Of a stretch of 64,000 nucleotides of DNA, positions 36,703-45,541 are shown piece by piece. Numbering within the stretch: the stretch's first letter is position 1; each line of letters starts with the position of its first letter. The notes under the pieces were generated by a model. The model saw nothing but the letters and a program-made list of their open reading frames with translations. It had not been told where the DNA came from and did no database searches. The position numbers were made by a program, and so were the translations under genes. Source of the stretch: Ensifer sp. LC11 (GTDB taxonomy: Bacteria > Pseudomonadota > Alphaproteobacteria > Rhizobiales > Rhizobiaceae); contig NZ_MBSO01000023.1 of NCBI RefSeq assembly GCF_001695835.1, positions 345,520 to 409,519 on the forward strand, in the 5' to 3' direction.

Positions 36703-38265
36703 TCACTCGGCGGCGTTGCGCAGGGCGGCCGTGTCGTCGAGCGGCGGTAGCCACGTGTCGCCGGTCCAGCCGTTCTCGTCGTAGTCGGCCATGCACTGGT
36801 CGACGAGCGCTTCCATCTCCTTGAGACGCCCGCCGCGTTCGGCGCCTTTCAGCACCTGCAGCCGCACCTCTTCGGGCGCGCCGGCGTAGTTGAGCTCATA
36901 GAGCGCATGCCGTCCGCCGAACTCCGTGCCGGTCGCATCCCAAAGGAGCTTCATGATCTTGATGCGCTCGATGTGGCCCATGTCGTTCGAGCCACGCACA
37001 TATTGCGCCAGGTAACGATCGATCTCGGGATTGCCGAAGTCGCGCGCCGACGAGGGCAGATAGATCAACCCGGAAGCGACGACCTTGCGGATCGTCTCGA
37101 CGACGCGCGGATAGGCCTCCGACATGAAGGTGCGGTAAGAAAGGGCAGCTTCGAGATTGGGAAGCACGGCGCCGTCGGCCCAGGGAATGGGGTTGTGCGC
37201 CATGGCGTTGGAAAAACTCCAGAACATGTGGCGGAGGGCGATGACCTCGCCGAGCGCTGCCTGATTGCCGCGGAAGGCGTCGCCGCCGGTGGCACGTAGC
37301 GCCTTGGCAAGCAGCCCCGCCAGGAAATCGAGCTTCACCGCAAAACGGGTGCAGCCCTGGAAGCAATAGCCGTGCATGAAGCCTGAGGCCGGGTGGAAGG
37401 AGAGGATCTTGGCGGCATCGCGCAGGACAAGTACGTCTTCCCAGGGCACGAAGACATTGTCGAGCACCAGGATCGCGTCGTTCTCGTCGAAGCGCGACGA
37501 CAGCGGATAGTCGAAGGGATGGCCGACCGTGTTGGCGGTCTGCTCGTAGGAGACCCGGCAGAACATCTTGATGCCGGGCGCGTTCATCGGAACGATGAAC
37601 ATGACGGACAGCGAGGGATCCTCCGTCACCGTCGCCGAGCCCTGCGCCAGGAAATTATAGTGCGTCAGTGCCGAGGAGGTGGCAACCACCTTGGCGCCGG
37701 ACACGTAGAGGCCGGCATCCGTTTCCTTGGTGATGTGAACGAAGACGTCCTTGACGGCATCCGCCGGCTTGTGCCGGTCGATCGGCGGGTTGACGATCGC
37801 ATGGTTCATGAAGAGGGCGGCTTCCTGGGCTCTTTTGTGCCAGGCAAGCGCATTGTCCTTGAAGGGGCCGTACCAGTTGGCATTGGCGCCGAGCGTGTTC
37901 ATCAGCGCCGCCTTGTAGTCGGCGGTGCGGCCCATCCAGCCATAGGACATGCGCGCCCACTCGGCGATCGCGCCCTGCTGGGCTGCAAGATCGGCGGGGG
38001 AGCGGGCGACGCGGAAATACTTGTGGGTGTAGCCGCCGGAGCCGGTGTCGGTCGGCGACGTGAGAATGTCCTTCTTCTTGGGGTCGTGCAGCGCGTCATA
38101 GAGCCTGGCGAGCGACCGGGCGGAGTTGCGCATCGCCGGGTGGCTGGTCACGTCCTTGATCCGCTCGCCGTTCATATAGACCTCACGGCCGTCGCGCAGG
38201 CTTTCCAGATACTCGGCTCCGGTGAAGGGCCGTGTCCTGTCGGCGCGGAAATCCTCTGCTCTCAT
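36703..38265 (-). CDS. hpaB: 4-hydroxyphenylacetate 3-monooxygenase, oxygenase component
   Basis: From ATG 38265, with AAGGAGGAG directly upstream, the protein is 520 residues, the standard HpaB length. It shows the family start (RPFTGAEYLESLRDGREVY), RMSYGWMGRTADYKAA, and the FAD/substrate segments MFIVPMNAPGIKMFCR and GYCFQGCTRFAVKLDF. It hydroxylates 4-hydroxyphenylacetate to homoprotocatechuate with reduced FAD supplied by HpaC. It forms a two-gene operon with hpaC and is divergent from the AraC regulator gene hpaA. Confidence 0.95.
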   Translation of the reverse strand: MRAEDFRADRTRPFTGAEYLESLRDGREVYMNGERIKDVTSHPAMRNSARSLARLYDALHDPKKKDILTSPTDTGSGGYTHKYFRVARSPADLAAQQGAIAEWARMSYGWMGRTADYKAALMNTLGANANWYGPFKDNALAWHKRAQEAALFMNHAIVNPPIDRHKPADAVKDVFVHITKETDAGLYVSGAKVVATSSALTHYNFLAQGSATVTEDPSLSVMFIVPMNAPGIKMFCRVSYEQTANTVGHPFDYPLSSRFDENDAILVLDNVFVPWEDVLVLRDAAKILSFHPASGFMHGYCFQGCTRFAVKLDFLAGLLAKALRATGGDAFRGNQAALGEVIALRHMFWSFSNAMAHNPIPWADGAVLPNLEAALSYRTFMSEAYPRVVETIRKVVASGLIYLPSSARDFGNPEIDRYLAQYVRGSNDMGHIERIKIMKLLWDATGTEFGGRHALYELNYAGAPEEVRLQVLKGAERGGRLKEMEALVDQCMADYDENGWTGDTWLPPLDDTAALRNAAE

Positions 38266-38359
38266 TGTCTCCTCCTTGAGTTTCGTCAAGGCTAGGCGTT
38301 GAAATCGTCCGCCGCCATGGACAGAATGGCAAAATGACTTGCACTTTTTTCGGTGGCGC

Positions 38360-39238
38360 ATGACCGAGGCCATTCCCAGTTTCTTCGTTTACGGTGAACC
38401 GGAGCAGCAGCTCGAACCGGGCTTCTTCCATGTCGAGACGGTCATGGCGCGGCGAAATCTGCATCAAGGGCAGGTGAAGGCGCACAAACACGACCAGATG
38501 GGGCAGATCACCTACTGGCTGAGCGGTCGCGGCACCTATTTTATCGATGACAAGCCGTTGGACTTTTCCGCACCGGCCGTCAGCTTCGTGCCGAGCGGCA
38601 TCGTGCACGGATTTTCCGTCGATCCGGAGATAAGCGACGCGGTCGTCGTCTCGGTTGCCGATGGTGCGCTGCTCTCGATCCGGGAGAACACGACGCTGAC
38701 GCTCGATAGGCCGACGATGATCCGTGGTGATGGCGACGATCGGAACTGGCGTCGCCTTGCCGAACTGCTCGACATCGTCGCCGACGAATATGCGGTCGGT
38801 GCGGCCGGCATCCAACAGATGCTCGCCTCGCTGGTCGCCGCCGTGCTTACCCAGATCGCCCGCCTGGCGTCCGCCGTGCCGTCACCGGCCCAGCCGTCGC
38901 AGACGATACTGGCGATGGAATTGCGTCGGCTGATCGATGCGCGGTTCCGCGAAAACTGGAGCGTCGGTCAATATACCGATGCACTGGCGACCACGCCGCA
39001 TCTGCTGGTCAAGGCGGCCAAGGATGCCTTCGGCATGCCGGTCAAGGAACTGATCAACGAGCGGCGCCTGCTGGAGGCCAAGCGCCTGCTGCTCTTCACC
39101 GTGCGGCCGCTCGAGGACATTGCCTATGAGATCGGCTTTGCCGACGCCGCCTATTTCTCGCGTTTCTTCCGCCTGCGTGTCGGAGAGGCGCCAAGCGACT
39201 GGCGCCGGGCGCGCGTGGGCTCGTCCGGAGCCGGCTAA
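38360..39238 (+). CDS. hpaA: AraC-family activator of 4-hydroxyphenylacetate hydroxylase genes
   Basis: From ATG 38360 the protein is 292 residues (an in-frame TTG at 38339 is less likely). A cupin domain (about 30-110; HKHDQMGQITYWLSGRGTY) senses the effector, and a C-terminal AraC helix-turn-helix pair ends with DIAYEIGFADAAYFSRFF. It is divergent from hpaBC across 94 nt, the same arrangement as HpaA, which activates hpaBC with 4-hydroxyphenylacetate. The symbol is given on position and family. Confidence 0.9.
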   Translation: MTEAIPSFFVYGEPEQQLEPGFFHVETVMARRNLHQGQVKAHKHDQMGQITYWLSGRGTYFIDDKPLDFSAPAVSFVPSGIVHGFSVDPEISDAVVVSVADGALLSIRENTTLTLDRPTMIRGDGDDRNWRRLAELLDIVADEYAVGAAGIQQMLASLVAAVLTQIARLASAVPSPAQPSQTILAMELRRLIDARFRENWSVGQYTDALATTPHLLVKAAKDAFGMPVKELINERRLLEAKRLLLFTVRPLEDIAYEIGFADAAYFSRFFRLRVGEAPSDWRRARVGSSGAG

Positions 39239-39282
39239 CCGCCCCCCCAGGAGCGGTTGGTTTGGTCGCCGTGACTGCACGG

Positions 39283-40413
39283 TTACCGGCCGTAAGCCCG
39301 CATCACTTCCATCAGCGGCTCGTGCCGGATCGCCTGGATCTTGAAGCGGTCGTGAACCGTGCCGCCGGAATCCTCGGCCGCGATCATCGCATTGACCACC
39401 GCCTCTTCGACGCTGTCGACGGTCGCGAGATAGACCGGATCGAGCAGTTCGTCGTTGACGATTTCGAGCGAGAGACGTGGTGGCGCCTTGTGCGCCATCG
39501 GCTGGGTGTTGGCGGTGGAGAAGGCAAGGAAGATATCGCCGGAATTGTTGCCGCCGGGCGTGCCGTTGCGGCCGATGCCGATCGCCGCCCGCCGCGCCAG
39601 TCGCTTCAGCTGATGCGGCGCCATCGGCAGGTCGGTGGCGATCACGACGATGATCGAGCCACGCTCCTGCATCTGGCTTTGCGGCGTGCTGTCGCGCATG
39701 TGTTCGCCGACCGGAACCCCGCGGATCGTCAGCCAGTCGCGCTGTCCGTGATTGGCTTGCACCAGCGCGCCGATCGTATAGTCGCGGCCGCCGAACTCGA
39801 CGACGCGCGAGGCCGTGCCGGTGCCACCCTTGAAACCATAGGCGATCATGCCGGTGCCGCCGCCGCAGTTGCCCTCCTGCACCGGGCCTGAAGTTGCACT
39901 GTCGAGTGCCGCGCGCACGTCCGTTTCGGTGATCGGCTGGCCGTTGATGTCGTTCAGCACGCCGTCATAGGTCTCGGCGACCACCGGCATCAGCCAGAGG
40001 AAATCATCCGTATCGTAGGTCGACCGGTAGCGCTCCAGCATCCATTGGATGGTGGCATGATGCGTCATGCCGACGGCGTGGGTGTTGGTGATCATCACGG
40101 GCCCGAGGAAGAAGCCGCCGTCTTCGATCCAGTGGGTGCCGGTCATCTCGCCATTGCCGTTGAAGCGGTGCACGCCGGCATAGACAGGGACCGGCGTTTC
40201 CGAACCGGAGTGTGGCAATATGGCGGTGACGCCGGTGCGGACAAGGCGTTTGCGGCCGGGGCGAGGGGTCTCTTCCTCGATCGTGCGGAAGCCGACGGCG
40301 ATGCCTTCGACATCGGTGATGGCGTTGAAACGGCCGGTGCGACCTGAAAAGGGCAGGCCGATATCGCGGGCGCGGGCGGTGGAAGGTATAGAGGTTTTGT
40401 CGTTCATGATCAT
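39283..40413 (-). CDS. P1-family (DmpA/BapA) self-cleaving aminopeptidase
   Basis: The ATG at 40413 overlaps the stop of the permease gene by 4 nt, so I use it; 40407 is the next ATG. The protein is 376 residues. It has the VGGG/GNCGGGTGMIAYGFKGG segment and the self-cleavage site N290-S291 in GGNNSGDIFLAFSTAN, where Ser becomes the N-terminal nucleophile of the beta chain. The LPMAPHQLKRLARRAAIG stretch is also typical. Family members cleave N-terminal D- or beta-amino residues from peptides or amides. Its operon position with an ABC importer suggests it processes the imported compound. Confidence 0.93.
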   Translation of the reverse strand: MIMNDKTSIPSTARARDIGLPFSGRTGRFNAITDVEGIAVGFRTIEEETPRPGRKRLVRTGVTAILPHSGSETPVPVYAGVHRFNGNGEMTGTHWIEDGGFFLGPVMITNTHAVGMTHHATIQWMLERYRSTYDTDDFLWLMPVVAETYDGVLNDINGQPITETDVRAALDSATSGPVQEGNCGGGTGMIAYGFKGGTGTASRVVEFGGRDYTIGALVQANHGQRDWLTIRGVPVGEHMRDSTPQSQMQERGSIIVVIATDLPMAPHQLKRLARRAAIGIGRNGTPGGNNSGDIFLAFSTANTQPMAHKAPPRLSLEIVNDELLDPVYLATVDSVEEAVVNAMIAAEDSGGTVHDRFKIQAIRHEPLMEVMRAYGR

Positions 40414-41240
40414 TTCTGCCGGGAGCGAAGATAGAGGCCGAGCGAGGCGACGACGAAGGAGAAGGAGAGCATCATCACGGCAATCGCGTTGATCTCCGGT
40501 TTGATGCCGCGCCGAAGCATCGAGAAGATGAACATCGGCAGCGTGGTGACGTCGACGCCGGCGATGAAATAGGTGATGACGAGATCGTCCATCGAGATGA
40601 TGAAGGCGAGCAGCGCGCCGCCGACGATCGCCGGAAAGAGCTGCGGCAGCACCACCCGGCGAAAGGTCATCCATTCGTTGGCGCCGAGATCGGCCGACGC
40701 GTGTTCCAACGTCCTATCCATACCGGCAAGGCGGGCCGAAACGACGATGAAGACATAGGAGATCAGGAAGGTGCACTGGCCGATGATGATCGTCGTCAGC
40801 CCCAGCCTGATGCCGGAATTGACGAAGAAGATCAGAAGCGCAATGCCGAGTACGATATCCGGCATCAACATCGGCATGAACATCACCACGCGGTAGAAAC
40901 GCTGGCCGACGAACTCGAAACGGTAGAGGGCAATCGCGATCGCCGTGCCGAAGACGGTCGCAATCGCCGTCGTCGAGGCGGCGATGACGAGGCTGTTCCA
41001 CACCGCCTGCAACAACTGTCCTGTTGATTCGATGTAGAGCGCGCTTTCGGACACCTTGGTCTTGAAGCCGAGAACCTGGGCGTACCACTCGGTGGTGAAG
41101 CCGGTCCAGGTCATCATGTTCACCGGATTGGCGTTGAACGAATAGACGGCGATGACGGCGAGCGGGATGTAGATGAAGGCGAAGAACAGGCCGGTGTAGG
41201 CAAGCAAGCCGCCGGTAAAGAGCGATCGAGCGATTTTCAT
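40410..41240 (-). CDS. ABC permease, polyamine/putrescine type (PotC/PotI-like)
   Basis: This 276-residue protein has six membrane helices (PLAVIAVYSFNANPVNMMTW, then GLTTIIIGQCTFLISYVFIV) and the cytoplasmic loop LEHASADLGANEWMTFRRVV that contacts the ATPase. It pairs with the 41249-42151 permease, 8 nt apart. It is coupled to the downstream aminopeptidase by ATGA. Polyamine-type importers also carry peptides, opines and organic amines, so the substrate is open. Confidence 0.9.
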   Translation of the reverse strand: MKIARSLFTGGLLAYTGLFFAFIYIPLAVIAVYSFNANPVNMMTWTGFTTEWYAQVLGFKTKVSESALYIESTGQLLQAVWNSLVIAASTTAIATVFGTAIAIALYRFEFVGQRFYRVVMFMPMLMPDIVLGIALLIFFVNSGIRLGLTTIIIGQCTFLISYVFIVVSARLAGMDRTLEHASADLGANEWMTFRRVVLPQLFPAIVGGALLAFIISMDDLVITYFIAGVDVTTLPMFIFSMLRRGIKPEINAIAVMMLSFSFVVASLGLYLRSRQK

Positions 41241-41248
41241 GGGTCACC

Positions 41249-42151
41249 TCACCGTGCCAGCGCTGCGGCGGCAGCGCTGCGCCGTCCGGAAAGAACCACA
41301 TGGGCGACCATCATGATCAGCATGACGCTCATCACCATCATCGCCAATGCTGCGCCGAAGGGCCAGTTGCGGGCGGCGAGGAACTGCTGCTCGATCAGGT
41401 TGCCGAACATCATCACCTTGGCGCCGCCAAGGACCGCCGGCACGACAAAATTGCCGAGCGCCGGGATGAAGACGATGACGGCACCACCGGCGATGCCGGG
41501 AGCCGTGAGCGGCAGGATGATGCGCCAGAAGGTGCGTATTGGCCCGGCGCCGAGATCGAGCGAGGCGCGCACCAGCGTCCAGTCGAGTTTCTCGACGCTG
41601 GCATAGACGGGCATGAACATGAACGGAATGAACACATAGGTCATGCCCAGGATGATTGCGCCCTTGGTGTAGATCAGGTCGAGCGGTCGTTCGGTCAGTC
41701 CTGACGAAAGGAGCACCTCGTTGACGAGGCCGGTCTGGCGCAGGATCAGCACCCAGACGAAGAGCCGGACGATCAGGCTGGTGAAGAAGGGTAGCGTGAT
41801 CAGGAACAGGCAGAAATTCTTAGAGCGCTCCGAAAGCCGGGCGATGCAGAAGGCGGCGGGATAGCAGACGAGAAGGGTCGCCAACACCGTCAGGGCGGCG
41901 ATCTCGACCGAGCGCAGGAAGATCGCGATATAGATCGGGTCGTACTCCTCGAACATCGGATCGGCAAAACCGAGGATGCGCCCGAAATTATGCGGGTAGA
42001 AGGTCCACTCCACGCCGCCATAAAGGCCAGGCGCGAGAAAGCTGGTCACGACCATGATCGCGAGCGGACCGAGGAAGAAGACGGCGAGAAAGGCCGAGAC
42101 GGGCCCGAGCAGAAGTGCGAGCTGGAAGCGGCGGCGACTGGCGATGGTCAT
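41249..42151 (-). CDS. ABC permease, polyamine/putrescine type (PotB/PotH-like)
   Basis: The protein is 300 residues with six membrane helices. Recognisable segments are ARLSERSKNFCLFLITLPFF and SLIVRLFVWVLILRQTG, with the EAA-like loop RASLDLGAGPIRTFWRIILP. One nucleotide separates it from the ATPase stop. It is the first membrane subunit of the importer. Confidence 0.9.
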   Translation of the reverse strand: MTIASRRRFQLALLLGPVSAFLAVFFLGPLAIMVVTSFLAPGLYGGVEWTFYPHNFGRILGFADPMFEEYDPIYIAIFLRSVEIAALTVLATLLVCYPAAFCIARLSERSKNFCLFLITLPFFTSLIVRLFVWVLILRQTGLVNEVLLSSGLTERPLDLIYTKGAIILGMTYVFIPFMFMPVYASVEKLDWTLVRASLDLGAGPIRTFWRIILPLTAPGIAGGAVIVFIPALGNFVVPAVLGGAKVMMFGNLIEQQFLAARNWPFGAALAMMVMSVMLIMMVAHVVLSGRRSAAAAALAR

Positions 42152-42152
42152 C

Positions 42153-43247
42153 TTACGCGGCTCCCGTGGTCGTACCGATCAGGTGTACGGCGGCCGGATC
42201 ATAGGCAAGCCGGGCCTTGCGGGTCTGTTCGACCGTGCCGATGAGGCTGCGGCGGTTGGCCGGAACCTCGGCCACGACCTTGCGGCCCTCGGCGGTGCGG
42301 CCGAACAGTTCGAAGGTGGAGCCGACGAAGACGATCTGGTCGAGATCGATGTCGATCGTCGGGAAGGGAGCGTTGTCTTCGGCGAGAAAGAACTGTTCCG
42401 GCCGGATCAGCGCCGTCGCCTGTGTCAAAATTCTCCTGTCGCAAGGCTGGTGGCGGATCGCCATGCCATCCGCCGTCATCAGCCGGTCGCCGTCGAGCCT
42501 GCCCTCGAAGAGATTGCTGGCGCCGATGAAGGTGGCGACGAAGGTGTTGACCGGATGGTCGTAGATGGCGCGCGGGGTGTCGAGCTGCTGGATGCGTCCA
42601 CCGGACAGAACCGCGACGCGATCCGACATCGTCAGCGCTTCCTGCTGGTCGTGGGTGACGAAGATGAAGGAGATGCCAAGCTCGTTCTGCAGCGTCTTCA
42701 GCTCGATCTGCATCGCCTGGCGCAGGTTCTTGTCGAGCGCCGACAGCGGCTCGTCGAGCAGCAAGAGCTTCGGCCGGGCGATGATGGCGCGTGCCAGCGC
42801 CACGCGCTGTTGCTGGCCGCCCGAAAGCTGGCGCGGCCGGCGCGCTTCCATGCCCTCGAGCCCGACCATCTTCAGGGCGGCGGCGACCTTTTCACGCCGC
42901 TCCGGCTTGGCGACGCCCGCAACCTCCAGCGAATAGGCGACGTTCTCGCCGACCGTCATATGCGGAAACAGCGCGTAGTTCTGGAAGACAGTGTTGACAG
43001 GGCGGCGATAGGGCGGCCGGTCGGTCATGTCCTCGCCGTCGATCAGGATAGAGCCGCCGTCGAGCTCGACGAAACCGCTGATCGCCTGAAGAAGCGTGGT
43101 CTTGCCGCAGCCGGAAGGCCCGAGCAAGGTCAGGAATTCGTTGCGGCGGACGTTAAGATCGATGCGGTCGAGAGCGGTCACGATGCCGCCTTCCGGAGTG
43201 GTGAAGGCCTTGCTCGCCTCCACCAGCCGGACGATGGAATTCTGCAT
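42153..43247 (-). CDS. ABC transporter ATPase, PotA-like
   Basis: From ATG 43247 (GGGGAA upstream) the protein is 364 residues. It shows Walker A GPSGCGKTT, Q-loop VFQNYALFPHMTVGENVA, signature [15 protein letters not shown], Walker B LLLLDEPLSALD, the switch His VTHDQQEA and a C-terminal TOBE domain. It is the first gene of the operon ATPase-permease-permease-aminopeptidase. The solute-binding protein of this system is divergent, at 43410-44489. Confidence 0.92.
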   Translation of the reverse strand: MQNSIVRLVEASKAFTTPEGGIVTALDRIDLNVRRNEFLTLLGPSGCGKTTLLQAISGFVELDGGSILIDGEDMTDRPPYRRPVNTVFQNYALFPHMTVGENVAYSLEVAGVAKPERREKVAAALKMVGLEGMEARRPRQLSGGQQQRVALARAIIARPKLLLLDEPLSALDKNLRQAMQIELKTLQNELGISFIFVTHDQQEALTMSDRVAVLSGGRIQQLDTPRAIYDHPVNTFVATFIGASNLFEGRLDGDRLMTADGMAIRHQPCDRRILTQATALIRPEQFFLAEDNAPFPTIDIDLDQIVFVGSTFELFGRTAEGRKVVAEVPANRRSLIGTVEQTRKARLAYDPAAVHLIGTTTGAA

Positions 43248-43409
43248 ACTTCTGTTCCCCAAAATGTTATGCAAATAACGCTTGTGCGTTTTGGATATAT
43301 GGATACCATTTGCCTATCGGAGTCAACGGCCACCAGAAGCCGTGATCCGGAAGCGGCCGGCAAGGCCGTTGAGGGCCATCCGGCCGCAGACCATCAGAGG
43401 AGAATATCG

Positions 43410-44489
43410 ATGACAATGACAAACGGGGTAACGCGCCGAAGCAGGAGAGCTTTCGCGACCCGTGCGCGCACCGTGGCACTCTCTTTGGCGACGCTGATCG
43501 CTCTTTTCGGCACGGCCTCGGCGGCCGAGCTCAACATCTACAACTGGGGCGAATACATCAACCCGGCGGTTCTGAAGAAGTTCGAGGAAGAGACCCAGAT
43601 CAAGGTCAATCTCTCGACCTATTCCTCGAACGAGGAGATGCTGGCGAAGATCCAGGGCGGTGCCACCGGCTATGATATCGTCTTCCCGTCGGTGCACATG
43701 CAGGACATCATGGCCAAGCTCGACCTGCTCGAGAAGACCGATATCAGCAGCTACGAGGGCTTCAAGAACATCGACCCGACCTTCCTGCGGGCCAAGAGCG
43801 ACCCGAAGGGCGAATATTGCCTGCCCTACGCCTTCGGCTCGGTCGGCATCCTCTATAACCGCAAGCTGCTCGGCAAGGACGTGACCGGCTGGCGCGACCT
43901 GATCGAAACGGTGAAGGCCAAAGGGCTGAAGTTCACGCTGCTCGACGACATGCGTGAAGTGCTCTCGGTCGGCCTCATCCTCAATGGCCACAAGGTCAAT
44001 TCGACCGATCCGGCGGAACTGCAGCAGGCGGCCGACACGATCATCGCGATGAAGCCCGACGTTGCCGCCTTTACCTATGACACCCGCCCGATGGTTGCTG
44101 CTGGTGATGTTGCGGCCGGTCACTTCTTCGTCGGCTCGATGGTCGATGTCTTCGCCAATCCGAAGGATCTTGGCTACGTGATACCCGAGGAAGGCGCGAC
44201 GATGTACCAGGAGGATATCTGCGTGCTGAAGTCGGCCCCAAACAGGGACAACGCCATCAAGTTCCTGCAGTTCTATACCCGCCCGGAAGTGGCGGCGCTC
44301 AACATCGAGCAGCAGACGAACGGCACGGCCAACGTGCCAGCGCGGCAATTGACCCCCGAGCAGATCAAGAATAGCAAGGAAATCAACCCGCCGCCGGAAA
44401 CCATGCAGAAACTGCAGATTTTCGAAGACCTCGGCCCCGGCGTGCGCCAGCTCGATCGGGTGTGGACGAAGGTGAAGACGGCGCAATAA
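43410..44489 (+). CDS. periplasmic solute-binding protein (PotD/PotF-like)
   Basis: From ATG 43410 (AGGAG 8 nt upstream) the protein is 359 residues with a signal peptide (about 1-38, cleavage after ASA before AELNIYNW). The NIYNWGEYINPAVLKKFEEE start and the YDIVFPSVHMQDIMAKLDLL segment are the polyamine-binding-protein pattern. It lies across a 162-nt divergent promoter region from the ATPase operon, so the binding protein is transcribed separately from its membrane partners. A RIME-like repeat follows directly. The ligand is unproven. Confidence 0.9.
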   Translation: MTMTNGVTRRSRRAFATRARTVALSLATLIALFGTASAAELNIYNWGEYINPAVLKKFEEETQIKVNLSTYSSNEEMLAKIQGGATGYDIVFPSVHMQDIMAKLDLLEKTDISSYEGFKNIDPTFLRAKSDPKGEYCLPYAFGSVGILYNRKLLGKDVTGWRDLIETVKAKGLKFTLLDDMREVLSVGLILNGHKVNSTDPAELQQAADTIIAMKPDVAAFTYDTRPMVAAGDVAAGHFFVGSMVDVFANPKDLGYVIPEEGATMYQEDICVLKSAPNRDNAIKFLQFYTRPEVAALNIEQQTNGTANVPARQLTPEQIKNSKEINPPPETMQKLQIFEDLGPGVRQLDRVWTKVKTAQ

Positions 44490-44559
44490 ACACGGATGCG
44501 ACGGGACGACAGGAGCGGATGCGGCGGTTCGTTACCCGGCATCCGCTTCAGGAGCACAG

Positions 44560-44653
44560 CATGTTTCCTTAAACCCTGGCTGAGGATAAACATGCAGCAA
44601 TTCAAAGTGCTCCGGCGACCTTTGCCCGTCTGACAAGACGGGTGGCGCTGTGG
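44560..44653 (+). repeat. RIME-like two-palindrome intergenic element, copy A
   Basis: Hairpin 1 has CATGTTT at 44560-44566 and AAACATG at 44588-44594. Hairpin 2 has CCCGTCT at 44625-44631 and AGACGGG at 44636-44642. The core AACATGCAGCAATTCAAA and CGACCTTTG words are shared with copy B at 54681-54781. Size and two-palindrome form match rhizobial RIME1 elements. This copy is partly decayed; the outer arms no longer pair perfectly. It lies 70 nt after the solute-binding gene and ends 2 nt before the RpiR ATG. Confidence 0.7.
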
Positions 44654-44654
44654 A

Positions 44655-45524
44655 ATGGGAGGGGACGTGGCACCGCGCATCCTGAAGCTGCTGCGCAGCG
44701 ACGAGATGAGACGCTCGAAGTCGGACAAGCTCATCGCCAACTACATCGAGCGCAATCTCGCCGAAATCCCGTTCGAGACGGCGCGCTCGATCGCGACTCG
44801 GCTCGAAGTCTCGCCGATGACCGTCGGGCGCTATCTCCGACGCTTAGGCTTCGATGGCCTCGACCAGCTGAAGCATGAGCTCAGGCGTGATGGCTCCAAC
44901 AATCCCGCCTGGCAGGTCAAGGGGTCGGTCGGCCGGCTGCGGGAGGATAACCGCGAAGGCAAGCTGCTCGCCGGCCTGATCCAGCAGCAGGTCGACAATC
45001 TCGGCATGATCTACGAGTTGACGACCGCGCCTGAATGGCAGCAGACGATCGATGCGCTGATCTCTGCAAGCGAAGTCTACGTCGCGGCCTATCAGAACGT
45101 TCGCGGCATCGCCCAATATTTCGCCAGCCAGCTGTCCTACACTAGGCCCCGCGTCCAGTTCGTCGACGGCCTCAACGGCACCTATGCCGAGCTGCTCGAC
45201 GGTTCGGTCGAAGGCCGGGTCCTGTTCCTGCACGATGTCCGCCGTTTCGCCGCCAAGGCGCGGCCCTTGGCCGAGGAAGCCCGCCGCGCCGGCGTCAAGG
45301 TGATCCTTTACACCGACGAGTTCTGCCCCTGGGCGCCCGAGGTTTCCGACATCTGCCTTGTCGTGCCCGGCTCGCACGGTCCGCTCTGGGATGGGGCGGC
45401 GACGACGGTCGCTGTCATGGACCTGCTTCTGAGCAACATCATCGTCGTGCTTGGGGACGATGTTGGCGAGCGTGTCGCCCAATTGACCCGATTGCAGAAC
45501 GTCTTTGGCGATTTCGAGGATTGA
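44655..45524 (+). CDS. RpiR/MurR-family transcriptional regulator
   Basis: This 289-residue protein has an N-terminal helix-turn-helix (about 15-80; IPFETARSIATRLEVSPMTV) and a SIS domain (about 130-270; VYVAAYQNVRGIAQYFASQL). The SIS domain normally senses a sugar phosphate or similar small ligand. ATG 44655 and an in-frame GTG 44667 are both possible starts; the GGGAGGGG at 44657-44664 fits neither perfectly. It follows the solute-binding gene and may regulate the importer or the CodA-like gene that faces it tail to tail. Confidence 0.88.
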   Translation: MGGDVAPRILKLLRSDEMRRSKSDKLIANYIERNLAEIPFETARSIATRLEVSPMTVGRYLRRLGFDGLDQLKHELRRDGSNNPAWQVKGSVGRLREDNREGKLLAGLIQQQVDNLGMIYELTTAPEWQQTIDALISASEVYVAAYQNVRGIAQYFASQLSYTRPRVQFVDGLNGTYAELLDGSVEGRVLFLHDVRRFAAKARPLAEEARRAGVKVILYTDEFCPWAPEVSDICLVVPGSHGPLWDGAATTVAVMDLLLSNIIVVLGDDVGERVAQLTRLQNVFGDFED

Positions 45525-45541
45525 AGTCGCGGCCTCTCGGC

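Noticed and set aside
42054..43409. A long N-terminal extension of the 43410 solute-binding protein
   Set aside because: It runs antisense through the ATPase gene and would put 452 residues before a perfect signal peptide with its own AGGAG ribosome site.
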